In this document: piece after piece, positions 61,539 to 64,000 of the stretch | Numbering within the stretch: the stretch's first letter is position 1 | Layout of the letters: each line of letters opens with the position of its first letter | Source of the DNA: Piper betle | Taxonomy: Eukaryota > Streptophyta > Magnoliopsida > Piperales > Piperaceae | NCBI GenBank assembly: GCA_033002965.1 | Contig: JAURVB010013878.1 | Coordinates: 1 to 64,000, forward strand | DNA: 64,000 bases | Direction: 5' to 3' | The notes under the pieces: model-generated | Told to the model about the DNA's origin: nothing | Database searches by the model: none | The model's input: the letters and a program-made list of their open reading frames with translations, nothing else | Program-made: the position numbers and the translations under genes

Positions 61539-64000
61539 TATAACACCTCAATTTTTGTTCACTAAAGAACCAAATTAAAAATGTTACGATCAAGTGGAGT
61601 CATATTTAAAGTTGTTGGTCGGTAAGACTCGATCGATAAAAAAGATCAAAACAACCCACTTGGAGTCATGAGAATGGAAGACATTTTTAAATATATGTCA
61701 AAACACATCGATTATAAATAAAAGTAAATGAAGTAAATAACTACGCTGAGCTCAAGTGTGTAGCGTTTATCTCTCCTCCCACCAAAGTACACTCAAGGTT
61801 TGCAAGACCTACATGTATTATATGAAAAACGCGAGTAACGAGTATTATTGGTCCAAAAAATAACTAGTAAAAACTGGCAAATGGATATTCCATTACCCAC
61901 GAAAGCATATGAAACTTCAAAACTACCTCACACTTGGTGGTAAGCAAACATACTTAAACAATGTAAGATCGCATGTATGGCTAATATTCATATTCATACA
62001 TACAATGCTTATGCCCTCACATCTTCCATAATACACCTGCCATGGTACTCAAGTGGCAAAAGGAATACTTAAGTTAGTGCTACAAATTCCGAAAATGTGT
62101 TGCATTACGCAGTAGCCTCATACACCGCACTACCTCAAGGTTTGAAGGAGTACTAGTTCAGTCCATATTAACTCCATACCGTTCACTCTCTTATTCACAA
62201 AATCTATAAAAATGTGCATACTTATATAACAAGTTTAGGGAAGAGGCTTGTATCATATATTTCTATAGCTTTAGTTCAAAAACCAACAAGGGATCCCATC
62301 TTTGTAGTAGTTTTGTTGAACATGTGTAGAAAACACAGCTAAATGGCCCGACATTGGAAGGATCTAATAAAACACTGTCGATGTCATCGTACGGCTAAAA
62401 TACAATTAAACTTGACACACAGGGAGTCAAGTAGATATCAAGTAGAGGGAGAGTCCTATGGACCTGTGGTCCAAGCTCCAAGCAAATCAATATATCTACG
62501 GCGAGCTCAGACTCCGTAACCTATATCGAAACTCACTGTTAAGAAAAATATTAACATCTCTATATAAAGCATGCTCGTGGTATATACTCCTATCATCAAT
62601 ACATCCTAATAAAGAAAACAGTGCCAATAAACTTATAACTAAACACGTGGCATGCAAATCGAGACTTAATCATAACAAATAATAAATAAATAAACAATGA
62701 ATCCACTCATAGAAATTTAGATAAATAATAAATACACGAATATAATTGTACTATATAAATGTACGGGTAAACATGAGTAATTATCATATATACTCATGTA
62801 AACATAATAAAACTAGTATTCAATTGTGAGATCCCTCAACTTAGTCCCACATCTAATACCTACTGGGAGAAGATCTTGTTTATAAGTGGGAATGGACTAT
62901 AGATCTTTAACTTTTGAGGTACCCATTTTAAAGAAATGACTTAGCCCATTACGTTGCACTTTGGGCTGGGTCGTTACAAATGGTATCAGAGCCGACCTGG
63001 TTCCGTGTTAGATAGTGGGATGGACTAGAGACGTTGGCTAGGCTGCCAGTCACGGGCCAAAAAGGTCGTGGGCTGGGGTTAGCAACGGGCCAAGACTAGA
63101 AACGTTGGCTAGGCTGCCGGTCATGGGCCAGAAAGGACGTGGGCTAGGGCTAGCAACGGGCCAATAATAGGCATTTCGGGGACGAAATTTCCTAAGGTGG
63201 GTGGATTGTGAGATCCCTCAACTTAGTCCCACATCTAATACCTACTGGGAGAAGATCTTGTTTATAAGTGGGAATGGACTATAGATCTTTAACTTTTGAG
63301 GTACCCATTTTAAAGAAATGACTTAGCCCATTACGTTGCACTTTGGGCTGGGTCGTTACACATAAGTAAATATAATATTAATATTCATAAATAATCATGT
63401 AAACATTTATCATATATGATTATAAATAAAAATAAATAAACAATAATGAATAAATAAATATATAAATAAGTAAATAAATAAATATATATCAATACTCATA
63501 ACATTAAAATATGCTAAATAATGTGAATATTCAACTCAACAAATGTAAGAGCTCTCGAATTACAAAAAATGGTTGAGAAAAGGCCAAAAATGGCTAAAAA
63601 TGAGATGAACCAAACCGAACCAAATGGGCCGAACCAACCCGAACTAGGTTAATTGGAAAATGTGTTGGGTTGACTGGGCAGACATGAACTAGACTAAAAG
63701 AGCCGAACATGGGCTGGCGGGCTAGTGAACAAGATCACGCTGGCGGATGCAAACACGGCAGGAGGACGCGAACATGGACGTGGGTAGGCAGACGCGAATG
63801 CGAGTAGGCGGATGTGGACATGAGCAGGCAAACATGGATGTGGACAGGCGAATGCGTCATGGGTAAACAAGGTAGATGGCAAGGGTGGTGGTGTCAGTCG
63901 CTAACAAACGTTGACAGCGGCGTGACTGCGGTGATCACCAGTCGGGATAGACGGAGAGGAGGATGGGGAAGATGATAGCGGTGGCTATATGCAAAGTTCA
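61539..64000 (+). mobile_element. Family A relative, interrupted by a TRIM, runs off the window
   Basis: Starts TATAACACCTCAATTTTTG. It is similar to 29306-31661 in the early block (GGAAGACATT near 61676), in the AAAT-rich zone (about 62680-62760 and 63400-63490) and in the final G-rich core (63700-64000). The TRIM occupies 62825-63360. Confidence 0.6.
62825..63360 (+). mobile_element. TRIM element with identical LTRs
   Basis: Two 154-bp LTRs (62825-62978 and 63207-63360), TGTGAGATCC...GGGTCGTTACA, identical base for base by my reading. Two bases after the 5' LTR is TGGTATCAGAGCC, complementary to the initiator-Met tRNA 3' end. A purine-rich CTAAGGTGGGTGGA lies before the 3' LTR. The 228-bp interior has no coding capacity and holds a ~72-bp direct duplication (about 63031-63165). 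It must be mobilised by proteins of another element. Flanks TCAAT and CATAA do not match, so no target-site duplication is visible. Confidence 0.92.

Noticed and set aside
62825..63360. Cassandra-type TRIM with a 5S RNA promoter
   Set aside because: Termini are similar (TGTGAGATCC...GTTACA) but I see no 5S A-box or C-box in the LTR.
1..64000. tRNA, rRNA or organelle-derived genes
   Set aside because: No cloverleaf or rRNA core sequence was recognised by eye; TGGTATCAGAGC matches are retroelement primer sites, not tRNA genes.

Overview
The window is nuclear DNA from a flowering plant. The genes have many short exons with GT-AG introns, and the proteins are typical of plants: AP-4 mu, La, an ILR1-type auxin-conjugate hydrolase, an FLK/PEPPER-type KH protein and an F-box protein. 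Intergenic DNA is AT-rich and full of LTR remnants, a TRIM element, hAT-like MITEs, a CACTA relic and long (AT)n or (TTA)n tracts. I cannot name the species from the sequence.

Layout. 1-3.2 kb is repeat debris: the 3' part of a tandem-repeat-bearing LTR-like element, a short 'family A' LTR-like element and a decayed Copia gag. 6.2-7.2 kb (minus) holds three recognisable exons of a mitochondrial S-adenosylmethionine carrier; the middle of the gene is missing, so it is a pseudogene. 8.4-13.5 kb (plus) is the 13-exon AP-4 mu gene, complete except for an apparent frameshifting deletion in coding exon 4. 14.3-18.5 kb (minus) is an intact 10-exon La gene (447 aa) with extra pseudo-copies of the start of one exon in an intron. 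20.3-21.5 kb (minus) is an intact single-coding-exon F-box gene. 25.1-28.2 kb (plus) is an intact five-exon ILR1-like amidohydrolase gene (439 aa). 42.9-46.85 kb (plus) is the 5' part of a KH-domain gene whose third exon is broken by a repetitive element; the rest of the gene is not in the window.

The remaining ~30 kb is nested repeats. The dominant one, called family A here, begins TGTAACACCCC and ends GGGTTTTACA, is about 3 kb long and carries no recognisable protein domain. Two copies have perfect 5-bp target-site duplications (31662-34595 and 58213-61247) and behave like very long solo LTRs nested in older relatives. A 2.8-3.2 kb tandem duplication (36170-42115) carries one hAT-like MITE in each copy at different sites; each site is empty in the sister copy. 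A TRIM element with identical LTRs and an initiator-Met primer site lies at 62.8 kb, and a minus-strand cluster of relatives at 48 kb.

The functional genes look like independent housekeeping or regulatory genes with no operon-like or pathway link. I found no convincing new protein system. The most unusual structure is a stem-loop in family A whose two best copies differ by compensating base changes, followed by the reciprocal MITE insertions, the AP-4 mu lesion and the La pseudo-exons.
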